A DNA stretch of 64,000 bases from JAJTFW01 sp903922455. GTDB taxonomy: Bacteria; Bacteroidota; Bacteroidia; AKYH767-A; OLB10. Of the stretch, positions 33,985-44,025 are shown piece by piece; the stretch's first letter is position 1, and each line of letters begins with the position of its first letter. Below the pieces are notes generated by a model. It was not told the DNA's origin. It worked only from the letters and a program-made list of their open reading frames with translations, and did no database searches. The stretch lies in contig CALQEU020000001.1 in the NCBI GenBank assembly GCA_943329665.2, positions 124,001 through 188,000 of the forward strand, written 5' to 3'. The position numbers and the translations under genes were made by a program.

Positions 33985-35243
33985 CGTAAGATGTACATTC
34001 GATAACTATCCAATTTAATCAGTACAAATAATAATACGGTAAATCCCCAAAGTGAAGATCCTCCATAACTAAAGAAGGGTAATGGAATTCCAATCACTGG
34101 AGCTAATCCAATGGCCATTCCTACATTGATCATTAAATGGAAAAACAAAATCGAAGCGACACCATAAGCATAAATTCTAGTATAGGTGGAACGTTGCCGT
34201 TCAGCAATAAATACAATTCGATAGAGAAGTAAAGTAAATAGAATTAAAACAAATGCAGTTCCAACAAATCCCCATTCTTCACCTACAGTGCAGAAAATAA
34301 AGTCGGTGCTTTGCTCAGGAACAAAATCGAATTTGGTTTGCGTGCCTTGTAAAAATCCTTTGCCAGTAAATCCGCCCGAACCAATTGCAATTAGACTTTG
34401 ATTTACATTATAACCTGCACCTTTCGGATCACTCCTTTTCCCTAACAATACTTCGATTCTTTCACGTTGATGGGTCTGAAGTATTTCATTAAAAGCATAA
34501 TCAACACTAAATACGATTCCTGAACAAAGCGCTGTGATAATCAAAATAACTATTATGTTATTTCTTGTTTTGCGCATAAGTAAATAGGCCACAAATCCTA
34601 ATCCTCCAATAACACCAATGAGTACTGTATTTGGAACCATTAAGGCAAGTATAAATAATACTCCGGCCAAGAATCCAAAGATGAGTACGTTTTGCGATAA
34701 ACCTTCTCTATACAATACAAAGATGAATGCAATGAAAACTAAAGCGGAACCGGTGTCATTTTGAAGAAGCACCAGAGCCATGGGTAAAAGGATGAGGAGT
34801 CCGGCAGTGATTTTGGTTTTCATATCCTCCATGCGAATTCCCAATGCACTTAGGTATTTTGCTACTGCCATGTTGGTAGCAAATTTGGCAAACTCCGAAG
34901 GTTGTAACTTGAAACTCCCAATTTCAATCCACGATCGCGCACCTTGCACGTCCCGTGCAATGACAAGTACAACAAGTAAAATCCCCATCGTGACAATGTA
35001 AATAGGAAAAGAAAAGGCAGCATAAAATTTCCCATCAATAACGAGAATAGCCAACCCAATAACCAGTGAAGTTCCAATCCACAACATTTGTCGACCATAA
35101 CTCTGAGTAAGGTCGAACATGTTTTTGTGTTCTTCGTTGTAAACCGCTGCATAAATATTAATCCATCCTAATAATACAAGCACCAAATAAAATACGACCA
35201 ACAGCCAGTCTATATTTTCGAATATGGAATTTTGTTTACGCAT
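33981..35243 (-). CDS. rodA: Rod-shape SEDS glycosyltransferase RodA
   Basis: 420 residues with about ten membrane helices. It polymerises lipid II glycan strands for side-wall growth. Signatures: GARSWIEIGSFKLQPSEFAKFA, LVLLQNDTGSALVFIAF, QSLIAIGSGGFTGKGFLQG, VPEQSTDFIFCTVGEEWGF and PFFSYGGSSLWGF, typical of RodA rather than FtsW given its place next to mrdA. The mrdA stop is 22 nt upstream and the next gene overlaps by 4 nt, so all belong to one operon. Confidence 0.95.
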   Translation of the reverse strand: MRKQNSIFENIDWLLVVFYLVLVLLGWINIYAAVYNEEHKNMFDLTQSYGRQMLWIGTSLVIGLAILVIDGKFYAAFSFPIYIVTMGILLVVLVIARDVQGARSWIEIGSFKLQPSEFAKFATNMAVAKYLSALGIRMEDMKTKITAGLLILLPMALVLLQNDTGSALVFIAFIFVLYREGLSQNVLIFGFLAGVLFILALMVPNTVLIGVIGGLGFVAYLLMRKTRNNIIVILIITALCSGIVFSVDYAFNEILQTHQRERIEVLLGKRSDPKGAGYNVNQSLIAIGSGGFTGKGFLQGTQTKFDFVPEQSTDFIFCTVGEEWGFVGTAFVLILFTLLLYRIVFIAERQRSTYTRIYAYGVASILFFHLMINVGMAIGLAPVIGIPLPFFSYGGSSLWGFTVLLFVLIKLDSYRMYILR

Positions 35244-35265
35244 CAGTTAATATCAATCGAAAATA

Positions 35266-37179
35266 TTATTTCTTTTTATTATTCAACAAAGCTATGCTCG
35301 AATCTTTTTTATTTTTCGGCTTCACCAGATTACTATCTTTTACTTTTAATCCAGGATTTTCTAGGCTCTTGTTTTGAAGTGGAAGTAAATATCCTTTTAA
35401 CATTCGTTCTTCAAGGTCGTGTCGTTTGATAGAATCTTTTAAATATTTTTCCATCATTAAACTCGCGATAGGTGCTGCCCATGTCGCACCAAATCCTGCG
35501 TTTTCAACCATCACGGCAATGGCAATCTTTGGATTATCTCTCGGTGCAAAGGCTACAAACAAACTATGATCTTTTCCATGTGGATTTTGTGCCGTTCCCG
35601 TTTTCCCACAGATGACGAGTGAATCGAACCTCGCTACTCGTGCAGTGCCTGCTTCAACAACACGTTGCATACCATCTTGAATAATGTTAAAGTTTTCGGC
35701 AGATACTTTTGTGTAATGTCGTTCGCCTAAGTTCCGTGTCGTGTTCGGATATTTGCCAATCTGTTTAATAACATGAGGCGTATAGTAGTATCCTTTGTTA
35801 GCAATGATGCAAATAATATTTGCCATTTGCATAGGATTAATTCCTAACTCACCTTGACCAATTCCAAGTGAATAAATAGTAGAAGCCTTCCAATGTCCTT
35901 TCCCGTAGTACTTATCATAAAATTCAACCGTTGGAATAAGTCCTTTTAATTCGTGAGGCATATCTACTCCAATCTTTTTTCCAACACCAAAACTCATTTG
36001 GTATTCTCTCCATAATCTGTAGCCATTTTCACTAGATCCATACTTTCGATTATCGACAAAAGACCTGAACGTATTACAGAAATAGGGATTACAAGAATAT
36101 TGGATTGCACCTTCTAACGCAATAGCAGGGTGAGGGTGACACTTTATACTCTTGCTTCCAACAACAAAGGAATGCGCATAGGAAGTATTACTGCCAATGA
36201 TGCCCTCTTGTAAAGCTGCCAATGCATTCGTTAATTTAAAAGTAGAGCCCGGTGGATAATAGGCTTGCATAGCTCGGTTGAACAATGGCTTATTCTCATC
36301 TTTTAATAAGTATCCATAATTCTTCGACCGAACTCTTCCTACTAATAAATTCGGATCGTAAGACGGAGAGGAAATCATGGCTAAAATTTCTCCCGTTTGT
36401 GGTTCGATGGCTACAACAGATCCAATTTTATTTTGCAAGAGTAGTTCTCCGTACGATTGTAAGTCGGCATCCAATGTTGCTACTAGATTTTGTCCAGCTA
36501 TAGCTATCGTATCATAGATCCCACCTTTATAACTTCCCTTTTCTCGATTAAATACATCTACCATCACAATGCGAACACCACGCCGACCTCTGAGCTCTAA
36601 CTCATAGCTTTGTTCGATTCCGCTAATACCAATATAATCACCAATACGATAATAAGGATTCTTAGCAATTAACTCATCGTTTACCTCACCAATATATCCC
36701 AAAACGTGAGCAGCTGTGTTATTGGGATATTTCCTCAGCGTTCGTGGCTGAACATAGAATCCTTGAAACTTGTAAAGCTTTTCCTGGAAGGTAGCGAAAG
36801 ACTCGGCAGAAATTTGTTTTTCAAATGTACTCGCCTTCATTCGAGAAAACGAAGTCGCCTTTTTCATTTTATCAATGAACGACTCTTTGCTAATATCTAA
36901 TAATCTGCAAAATTCAAGCGTATCGATTTCTGTCACTTGCTTGGGAATGACCATCAAATCGTAAACGGCCTGATTGAATGCTACGATTTTTCCTTTGCGG
37001 TCATAAATCATGCCTCGTGCAGGGTAGTCGGTGATGTATCTTAATACGTTGTTGGTAGCAGACACCGAATAACTTTCATTGATTACTTGAACATAAAATA
37101 ATCGAATCAAGAAAATAATCACCACCGAGGTGATGATACCTAAAAATACTATTCTCTGATTTGATCCTGGATTATACAT
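35266..37179 (-). CDS. mrdA: Penicillin-binding protein 2 (transpeptidase)
   Basis: 637 residues. N-terminal membrane anchor (about 10-30), PBP dimerisation region (residues 50-215, including DYPARGMIYDRKGKIVAFN), and a transpeptidase domain with active site STFK (Ser312-Lys315), SCN in YSCNPYFCNTF and KTGTAQ. This is the monofunctional PBP that pairs with RodA during elongation. The C-terminal 40 residues are Lys/Asn-rich and probably disordered. It is 117 nt from mreD upstream. Confidence 0.95.
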   Translation of the reverse strand: MYNPGSNQRIVFLGIITSVVIIFLIRLFYVQVINESYSVSATNNVLRYITDYPARGMIYDRKGKIVAFNQAVYDLMVIPKQVTEIDTLEFCRLLDISKESFIDKMKKATSFSRMKASTFEKQISAESFATFQEKLYKFQGFYVQPRTLRKYPNNTAAHVLGYIGEVNDELIAKNPYYRIGDYIGISGIEQSYELELRGRRGVRIVMVDVFNREKGSYKGGIYDTIAIAGQNLVATLDADLQSYGELLLQNKIGSVVAIEPQTGEILAMISSPSYDPNLLVGRVRSKNYGYLLKDENKPLFNRAMQAYYPPGSTFKLTNALAALQEGIIGSNTSYAHSFVVGSKSIKCHPHPAIALEGAIQYSCNPYFCNTFRSFVDNRKYGSSENGYRLWREYQMSFGVGKKIGVDMPHELKGLIPTVEFYDKYYGKGHWKASTIYSLGIGQGELGINPMQMANIICIIANKGYYYTPHVIKQIGKYPNTTRNLGERHYTKVSAENFNIIQDGMQRVVEAGTARVARFDSLVICGKTGTAQNPHGKDHSLFVAFAPRDNPKIAIAVMVENAGFGATWAAPIASLMMEKYLKDSIKRHDLEERMLKGYLLPLQNKSLENPGLKVKDSNLVKPKNKKDSSIALLNNKKK

Positions 37180-37296
37180 TTTTAATTAGTAGGAGTTAGT
37201 TCCCATTCCCTCACCAAAAACAAGTTGTTTTTATTGTTCATTTATTTTTAATGGTATTAGTGAAATTCAGAAGCGCAATTAAATGAATCTATTCAT

Positions 37297-37815
37297 TTAA
37301 TTTGTACTCTTTGGTTTTGATGTGAGGTATTGGGCAATGATAATTAAAAGTAAAGTTAACAGACTACTTAATGCGATTCTGGTGAGGGTATCGAAAAATT
37401 CTGAGAAGCGAAAAACTTCAATGAAGAATAAGAATAAATGATGAACAAATACCAAAAGCGAAGCATAGGCTATATACCAAGCAAATCCTAATTTTTTAAT
37501 GGAAGGTTCGGTCTCGATATCATACCCATCACGCGGAGAAATCATTTTTAACCAATAGGGACGGAGGTACATCATAAACAAACAAGCCGAAGCATGCATT
37601 CCAGGTGTATTTTGAAACATGTCAATAGAAAGTCCGGTAAGGAATGCAATTGGCAGCAACAAAAGTTTAGGCAAATTAACGGGCAACGATAATAAAAATA
37701 ATATATATAAGAAGGGGTTGATAAAAGTCCCAAGTTGAATATTATTCAAAATCAAAATTTGCAAACTGATTAAGAGTAAGAAGCGGAAGAGGTGACGTAA
37801 AATTACTAAGATCAT
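37297..37815 (-). CDS. mreD: Rod-shape-determining protein MreD
   Basis: 172 residues with about five membrane helices and little else. In Bacteroidota, MreD is poorly conserved, but its size and place between mreC and mrdA are decisive. LPVNLPKLLLLPIAFLTGLSIDMF and TPGMHASACLFMMYLRPYWL are recognisable parts. Its start overlaps the mreC stop by 4 nt. Confidence 0.9.
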   Translation of the reverse strand: MILVILRHLFRFLLLISLQILILNNIQLGTFINPFLYILFLLSLPVNLPKLLLLPIAFLTGLSIDMFQNTPGMHASACLFMMYLRPYWLKMISPRDGYDIETEPSIKKLGFAWYIAYASLLVFVHHLFLFFIEVFRFSEFFDTLTRIALSSLLTLLLIIIAQYLTSKPKSTN

Positions 37816-38654
37816 TGTTCGTCCTCCTTTGCTTTATTGAGTTCTTCTAATGAACTCTGCTCTTTCTTCATTAAATTTCTAACCACATAAACATGGCTTA
37901 ACGCACTGAAGTTCATCGCCAGTCTTACTTTTATCTTGTAGAAAGGGGAGCCCGGCTCTACTTGAAAATCTACTACGCGACCAATAAAAATTCCTGAAGG
38001 ATACGTAGAAGAAAAGGCAGTAGTGACAATAGAATCTCCTTTAATAATCGGAACCGTTTTGTCAATTTCATTCAGATACATGTAATTCGGGTTTTCACCA
38101 TCCCATTTTAATGATCCAAAGAATTTGTTTCTCTTAATCATTACAGACGAGCTACTTTCTTTATGTAACAAAGACATCACTGTGCAATAATGTTCTGAAA
38201 CATGATTCACAATGCCAACAATTCCTTTCGGACCAACAACACCCATCTCTGGTTTTACTCCTTGCAAACTACCTTTGTTTAGCGTGATGAAATTGTTGCG
38301 GTGATGCAATGAATTGTTGATCACATTGGCAGTGATGTATTCGTATTGTTGTAAGTTGATGGAATCTTTTACAGGAGAATAAACCGAATCCAGTTCGTAT
38401 TTATTTTCAGTAAGCATGGTTCTTAATCGAGCGTTTTCTTCGGCTAAGCTGGTGTTGTTGTCGCGAAGATGAATGTACTCTTTAACATAATTCACCACTT
38501 CCATCGTATTCGTCACTACCTGATTGGTAGCATTCAAAACAGAAGCTTGCTGAAAACGATTGTTCTTTGCAATGAGATAGAAACAAAATATTTGTAGCAG
38601 CAAAAAAAATAAAGTAAAGTTATTTCGCCATATAAGCTGGAAGAGTAACCTCAT
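37812..38654 (-). CDS. mreC: Rod-shape-determining protein MreC
   Basis: 280 residues. A single N-terminal membrane helix (about 12-28), a coiled-coil (55-90, ENARLRTML), and the periplasmic MreC beta domains with VINNSLHHRNNFITLNKGS, GVKPEMGVVGPKGIVGIV and VKGDSIVTT-like sequence (IKGDSIVTTAFSSTYPSGI). It links MreB inside the cell to PBP2 and RodA outside. The C-terminal tail is Glu/Lys-rich. Confidence 0.94.
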   Translation of the reverse strand: MRLLFQLIWRNNFTLFFLLLQIFCFYLIAKNNRFQQASVLNATNQVVTNTMEVVNYVKEYIHLRDNNTSLAEENARLRTMLTENKYELDSVYSPVKDSINLQQYEYITANVINNSLHHRNNFITLNKGSLQGVKPEMGVVGPKGIVGIVNHVSEHYCTVMSLLHKESSSSVMIKRNKFFGSLKWDGENPNYMYLNEIDKTVPIIKGDSIVTTAFSSTYPSGIFIGRVVDFQVEPGSPFYKIKVRLAMNFSALSHVYVVRNLMKKEQSSLEELNKAKEDEQ

Positions 38655-38708
38655 GTCTGCAGTTTATTCAACGTGTTGGATGATCAATAAAGGAATTTCC
38701 CTTGTCAA

Positions 38709-39731
38709 TTAATGCTGAAGGAATTTGTATCGATGAATATTTTTTAATGCAATGCCTGTACCACGTACTACAGCGCGAAGTGGATCTTCGGCTACATGTA
38801 CCGGTAGTTTTGTTTTCATGGAAATTCTTTTATCAAGTCCACGAAGTAAGGCTCCACCACCCGTTAAATAAATTCCTGTACGGAAAATATCCGCTGATAA
38901 TTCTGGAGGTGTAATTTCCAACGCTTTTAAAATAGCTTCTTCAATTTTACTGATGGATTTATCCAGCGCATGTGCAATTTCTGGATAACTCACTGTAATT
39001 TCTTTTGGAATACCGGTCATCAAATCACGTCCATGCACCGCAAAATCAGGAGGAGCATTATCCAATTCAGGAAGCGCAGATCCAACTTCAATTTTAATTC
39101 GCTCTGCAGTACGCTCTCCAATTAAAATATTATGTTGACGTCGCATGTAATCCCAAATATCGGTGGTGAATGCATCACCAGCAACACGTATACTTTGGTC
39201 GCATACAATTCCACCCAATGCAATAACCGCAATTTCAGAAGTACCTCCACCAATATCGATGATCATATTTCCCATAGGCTCTTCCACATCGATACCAATA
39301 CCGATTGCAGCAGCCATCGGCTCATGAATTAAATAAACTTCTTTAGCACCTGCATGTTCTGCGGAGTCACGAACAGCACGCTTTTCAACCTCTGTAATTC
39401 CGGAAGGAATACAAATTACCATACGCAATGAAGGTGTAAAAATTTTACTTCCCGAGCTGATCATTCGAATCATGCCCTTGATCATTTGCTCGGCAGCTTC
39501 AAAATCTGCAATCACTCCATCCTTCAATGGTCGAACGGTCTTGATGTTTTCATGCGTCTTACCATGCATCATCATAGCCTGTTTTCCAACAGCGATAATT
39601 CTACCAGTGGTTCGGTCGATGGCTACGATTGAAGGTTCATCAACCACAACTTTGTCGTTGTGAATGATTAGGGTATTTGCTGTACCTAAATCAATGGCTA
39701 TCTCCTGGGTGAGGAAATCAAAGAGTCCCAT
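38709..39731 (-). CDS. mreB: Rod-shape-determining protein MreB (bacterial actin)
   Basis: 340 residues. The actin-like ATPase motifs are complete: IAIDLGTANTLI (phosphate 1), MIDIGGGTSEIAVIALGGI (phosphate 2), GNMI and LTGGGALLRGLD (adenosine). It forms membrane-bound filaments that guide wall synthesis. It lies between purH upstream (147 bp) and mreC, an order common in Bacteroidota. Confidence 0.97.
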   Translation of the reverse strand: MGLFDFLTQEIAIDLGTANTLIIHNDKVVVDEPSIVAIDRTTGRIIAVGKQAMMMHGKTHENIKTVRPLKDGVIADFEAAEQMIKGMIRMISSGSKIFTPSLRMVICIPSGITEVEKRAVRDSAEHAGAKEVYLIHEPMAAAIGIGIDVEEPMGNMIIDIGGGTSEIAVIALGGIVCDQSIRVAGDAFTTDIWDYMRRQHNILIGERTAERIKIEVGSALPELDNAPPDFAVHGRDLMTGIPKEITVSYPEIAHALDKSISKIEEAILKALEITPPELSADIFRTGIYLTGGGALLRGLDKRISMKTKLPVHVAEDPLRAVVRGTGIALKNIHRYKFLQH

Positions 39732-39878
39732 ACTTGCGCGCTTCTTTTAGTTGATTAATTAAGATTGCTAAATCTTCGAGTTGTCTTGTGATCTCGAAAT
39801 TTAGCCTTACTCTTGACTGTTGCAAGGTAATTTTATCGAGTATGCAAAATTGGAAAGAAAAACTGAATTATGAACTCC

Positions 39879-41405
39879 TTAATGTTTAAAATGACGAACA
39901 CCTGTAATTACCATCGAAATGCCGAGTTCGTTGGCTTTGTCGACTGATTCCTGATCACGCATCGATCCGCCGGGTTGAATAACGGATGTGATGCCGGCTT
40001 GGTGTGCAATTTCTACACAATCTGGAAAAGGAAAAAATGCATCCGATGCCATCACCGCTCCCTCTAAAGAAAAGCCAAAATGAACTGCTTTTGCAATGGC
40101 TTGTTTTAATGCATCTATTCTAGAAGTTTGACCGACTCCGCTGGCTAATAATTGTCCGTTTTTTGCCAATACAATGGCATTGCTCTTGCTGTGTTTCACA
40201 ATTTTGTTGGCGAAGAGCAAATCATTAATTTCTGATGCCGATGTTTCTTTCTGCGTAACGTTTTTTAAATCAGAACTAGCTTCAGTGATTTGATCCGCAT
40301 CCTGTTCTAAAACACCGTTCATCGCACTTCTAAATATGGTTTTTTGAGCCAAGAATGTATTGGTTTTCAATATCATTCTGTTCTTTTTCGACTGAAGTAC
40401 CAGCAAGGCTTCGTCTGTAAATCCAGGTGCTAAGAGTACTTCAAAAAACAGCGAATTCATGGCTTCTGCAACTTCTAAAGTGATTTCTCGATTGGCGACT
40501 AAGATTCCACCAAACGCCGAAACCGGATCTCCTGCAAATGCTTTTTCCCAGGCTGTCAGTAGGTTGGAATCAGATGCTAATCCACAAGCATTATTATGTT
40601 TGATGACCGCCACACTTGGTTCCGAAAAATCTCTGATCAATGCAATCGCTGCATCAACATCAAGTAAATTATTGTAACTAAGCTCTTTGCCGTGAAGTTG
40701 AGTAAAGACTTCGGCCATGTTTCCGTGGAACATTGCTTTCTGATGCGGATTTTCTCCATATCGAAGCGACTTACTTTCCCAATTCGTAGGCATTTGAATT
40801 TGATCATCCATCAATTTCCCGTGCGTAAACCAAGAATTAATAGCACCATCGTAATGACTACTTACTCCAAATGCTTTCTGAGCTTGGTTTCTTCTGATCT
40901 CTAAAGATGTTTTACCATTATGATTTTCAATTACATCAATTAATAAGGAATAGTCTTTTACCGATGGAATGATCAAGACATCATTGAAATTTTTAGCAGC
41001 ACCTCTTATTAAGCTGATTCCACCAATGTCAATCTTTTCAATAATATCATCGGCAGCTCCGCCTGCTTTCACCGTGTCTTCGAAGGGATATAAATCAACA
41101 ACTACTAAATCAATGAAGGGAAGTTGATGCTTTTTCATTTCCTCTTGATGGACTTGATCGTTTCTTATAGCCAAGATTCCTCCAAAAACTCCTGGATGCA
41201 AAGTCTTCACTCTTCCTCCAAGGATGGAAGGGTAGCCCGTAATATCTTCCACCGGAATTACTGGAATTCCTCTTTCCTTAATAAAATCAAAAGTTCCACC
41301 CGTTGCATATAAAGTCACTCCAAGTCGATGTAAACCATCCACAATTTTATCGAGTCCATCTTTATGATATACAGAGAGTAAGGCAGAGCGCAATTGAATT
41401 TCCAT
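39879..41405 (-). CDS. purH: Bifunctional AICAR transformylase/IMP cyclohydrolase
   Basis: 508 residues from the ATG at 41405. It carries out the last two steps of IMP synthesis. The N-terminal cyclohydrolase (ALLSVYHKDGLDKIVDGL, YATGGTFDFI, GGRVKTLHPGVFGGIL, DLVVVDLYPFE) and C-terminal transformylase (LRYGENPHQKAMF, VIKHNNACGLA, DPVSAFGGILVANR, QPGGSMRDQESVDKAN) are both intact. The frame extends to a TTG at 41432, but that lies inside a TACTTTTG promoter box. Confidence 0.96.
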   Translation of the reverse strand: MEIQLRSALLSVYHKDGLDKIVDGLHRLGVTLYATGGTFDFIKERGIPVIPVEDITGYPSILGGRVKTLHPGVFGGILAIRNDQVHQEEMKKHQLPFIDLVVVDLYPFEDTVKAGGAADDIIEKIDIGGISLIRGAAKNFNDVLIIPSVKDYSLLIDVIENHNGKTSLEIRRNQAQKAFGVSSHYDGAINSWFTHGKLMDDQIQMPTNWESKSLRYGENPHQKAMFHGNMAEVFTQLHGKELSYNNLLDVDAAIALIRDFSEPSVAVIKHNNACGLASDSNLLTAWEKAFAGDPVSAFGGILVANREITLEVAEAMNSLFFEVLLAPGFTDEALLVLQSKKNRMILKTNTFLAQKTIFRSAMNGVLEQDADQITEASSDLKNVTQKETSASEINDLLFANKIVKHSKSNAIVLAKNGQLLASGVGQTSRIDALKQAIAKAVHFGFSLEGAVMASDAFFPFPDCVEIAHQAGITSVIQPGGSMRDQESVDKANELGISMVITGVRHFKH

Positions 41406-41429
41406 GGTTGAGGAGGATGGATGAGGGTG

Positions 41430-41437
41430 CAAAAGTA
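41430..41437 (-). promoter_or_regulatory. -7 promoter element TACTTTTG of purH
   Basis: Exact TAnnTTTG on the minus strand, 24 nt before the ATG at 41405. It may also serve the downstream rod genes. Confidence 0.55.
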
Positions 41438-41631
41438 GGGTTTAGTGATTTATGTAGGTTGAATTGTTGAGAAGATCATTGAATCTGATGGTATCGACAG
41501 TGCTTACGGAATTCGGAATTACCCTATACTTTGAAGATCGAGATTGAAGCAGTATCATGGTAATTCTTGATTTCAATCATTTTATTCCACTTTATGTTCC
41601 GGTAGTTTCGCATCGGTTAAACTAAACGACT

Positions 41632-42804
41632 ATGCCCATCTACCAACAAGTTGGAATTATTCCACCCAAACGCCACACTGTATTTCGCCAACCGAACGGA
41701 AATTTATATCACGAAGAACTTTTTGGTACCGAAGGTTTTTCGGGAATGTCGTCACTCGTATATCATTTGTATCCACCCACGATGGTGAAGGAAGGAGGAG
41801 AGCCTTATTCCGTTCGTCCAAAAATTGCGATTGAAGATAATTTGCAAGCTCGTTCGTATTTAGGATTTAATCTGAAGGCGAAAGATGATTATTTGGAAAG
41901 TCGAGTAGTACTTTTTGTAAACGATGATCTTACGATCGGTCTCGCAGCACCGAAAAAAAGCATGACAGATTATTTTTATAAGAACGGCGATGCCGATGAA
42001 TTAATTTTTGTGCATCGGGGTTCAGGAACTTTATCTACTATGTATGGATCTATCGATTTTGCATACGGCGATTATTTAGTAATTCCTCGAGGAACGGTTT
42101 ATCAAATGCGTTTTGATTCAGAAGATAATCGATTACAAATTACCGAGTCGTTTAGTCCCATTGAAACGCCACCTCGGTATCGAAATCAATACGGACAGTT
42201 CATGGAAAACTCTCCGTTTTGTGAGCGTGATTTTCGTCTACCTAAAAATTTGGAGACACACGATGTGATTGGTGACTTCTTAATTAAAATTAAAAAGCGT
42301 GGGTTGATGTATCCATATGTTTATAACAATCACCCTTTCGATGTGGTAGGATACGATGGATGTTCATATCCTTATGCAATGTCGATTTTTAATTTTGAAC
42401 CCATCACGGGTCGCATTCACATGCCACCGCCCATTCATCAACATTTTCAAGGACGGAATTTTGTGATTTGTTCGTTCGTTCCTCGAATGTACGATTACCA
42501 TCCGCAAGCCATTCCAGCTCCTTACCATCATAGTAATATTGATAGCGATGAATTATTGTATTATGTAGATGGTGATTTTATGAGTAGAAACGACATCCAT
42601 CAAGGTCAATTCACTTTACATCCCGGTGGAATTCCACATGGTCCGCACCCTGGAGCCATTGAGCGAAGCATTGGCAAGAAAGAAACCAATGAGTTGGCGG
42701 TGATGATTGATCCCTTTAATCCCGTAAAAATTACCGAAACTGCATTGCAATTGGAAGTAGAGGATTATTACCATAGTTGGATGGATCATAACGTGGAGGC
42801 CTAA
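41632..42804 (+). CDS. hmgA: Homogentisate 1,2-dioxygenase
   Basis: 390 residues, cupin-fold non-haem iron enzyme that opens the homogentisate ring to maleylacetoacetate. N-terminal KRHTVFRQPNGNLYHEELFG and GFSGMSSLVYHLYPPT match the family. The iron-binding and substrate region is seen in PYHHSNIDSDELLYYVDGDF and HPGGIPHGPHPG. It precedes hpd by 69 nt, in pathway order reversed. TAGTTTCG, 22 nt before the ATG, may be the -7 element. The following isomerase and hydrolase are not in the window. Confidence 0.95.
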   Translation: MPIYQQVGIIPPKRHTVFRQPNGNLYHEELFGTEGFSGMSSLVYHLYPPTMVKEGGEPYSVRPKIAIEDNLQARSYLGFNLKAKDDYLESRVVLFVNDDLTIGLAAPKKSMTDYFYKNGDADELIFVHRGSGTLSTMYGSIDFAYGDYLVIPRGTVYQMRFDSEDNRLQITESFSPIETPPRYRNQYGQFMENSPFCERDFRLPKNLETHDVIGDFLIKIKKRGLMYPYVYNNHPFDVVGYDGCSYPYAMSIFNFEPITGRIHMPPPIHQHFQGRNFVICSFVPRMYDYHPQAIPAPYHHSNIDSDELLYYVDGDFMSRNDIHQGQFTLHPGGIPHGPHPGAIERSIGKKETNELAVMIDPFNPVKITETALQLEVEDYYHSWMDHNVEA

Positions 42805-42873
42805 CCGAAAATAGAAGTATAGAGTAAAAAATAATTTAAGAATCATTAATCATTGAATTCAATCAAAAGTAAA

Positions 42874-44025
42874 ATGGATAATCTCACACAAGTAAAAAAC
42901 TATACGTACACTGGAGAAAAGATTTTTGAAAAAGCGCAAGATTTTCTTCCCATCAACGGAACAGACTATGTTGAACTTTATGTTGGTAACGCCAAGCAAG
43001 CTGCTCATTTCTACAAAACAGCTTTAGGCTTTGAAGATTTAGCCTATGCCGGCTTAGAAACGGGAGTGCGCGATCGTACTTCCTATGTATTGAAGCAAGG
43101 GAAAATTCGCATCATATTAACATCTCCATTTGATCCTGAATCCAACATTGCTCATCATATTCGTGTGCATGGTGATGGAGTAAAGGTGATTGCGTTGTGG
43201 GTAGATGATGCCTACGATGCGTATGAGCAAACGATAAAAAGAGGAGCAAAGTCGTACTTAAAACCAGAGACCATCAAGGACGATCAAGGTGAAATACGTC
43301 GATCAGGAATTCATACTTATGGCGATACCGTTCATCTATTTATAGAGAGAAAAAATTACAAAGGCGATTTTCTTCCTGGTTATGAAAAATGGGATAGTGG
43401 TTACCATCCCACTTCTGTTGGACTCAAGTACATTGATCACATGGTGGGCAATGTGAATTTAGGAGCCATGAATGAGTGGGCGAAGTTTTATGCTGAAGTG
43501 ATGGGTTTTGCGAACCTCATTACGTTTGATGATAAAGACATCAGCACCGATTATACGGCTCTTATGAGCAAGGTGATGACTAACGGTAATGGCTATATCA
43601 AATTCCCCATCAACGAACCAGCTGAAGGAAAAAAGAAATCGCAAATCGAAGAGTATCTCGATTTTTACAAGGGTCCGGGTTGCCAACACATCGCTGTGGC
43701 TACGGATGATATCGTCTTCACCATTTCAGAAATGAAAAAGCGCGGCATTGATTTTCTCTATGTTCCCGGATCCTATTATGATACCGTTGGTGAGCGAGTA
43801 GGGGTGATTGAAGAAGATATGAATGAACTCAAGAAATGGGGCATCATGGTAGATCGTGACGAAGAAGGATATCTGTTGCAAATTTTTACAAAACCCATTG
43901 AAGATCGTCCAACACTATTCTTAGAAATCATTCAACGCAAGGGAGCCAAATCATTTGGCAAAGGAAACTTCAAAGCCTTATTCGAATCCATCGAAGCAGA
44001 ACAAGAACGGCGCGGTACTTTGTAA
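42874..44025 (+). CDS. hpd: 4-hydroxyphenylpyruvate dioxygenase
   Basis: 383 residues. An Fe(II) dioxygenase of the vicinal oxygen chelate fold that makes homogentisate from the tyrosine transamination product. The three iron ligands appear in YIDHMVGNV (His), GPGCQHIAVATDD (His) and LFLEIIQRKG (Glu). The N-terminal domain begins GTDYVELYVGNAKQAAHFYK. A TTG 21 nt upstream is in frame, but the ATG at 42874 is better. With hmgA it forms an aerobic tyrosine breakdown pair. Confidence 0.95.
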   Translation: MDNLTQVKNYTYTGEKIFEKAQDFLPINGTDYVELYVGNAKQAAHFYKTALGFEDLAYAGLETGVRDRTSYVLKQGKIRIILTSPFDPESNIAHHIRVHGDGVKVIALWVDDAYDAYEQTIKRGAKSYLKPETIKDDQGEIRRSGIHTYGDTVHLFIERKNYKGDFLPGYEKWDSGYHPTSVGLKYIDHMVGNVNLGAMNEWAKFYAEVMGFANLITFDDKDISTDYTALMSKVMTNGNGYIKFPINEPAEGKKKSQIEEYLDFYKGPGCQHIAVATDDIVFTISEMKKRGIDFLYVPGSYYDTVGERVGVIEEDMNELKKWGIMVDRDEEGYLLQIFTKPIEDRPTLFLEIIQRKGAKSFGKGNFKALFESIEAEQERRGTL

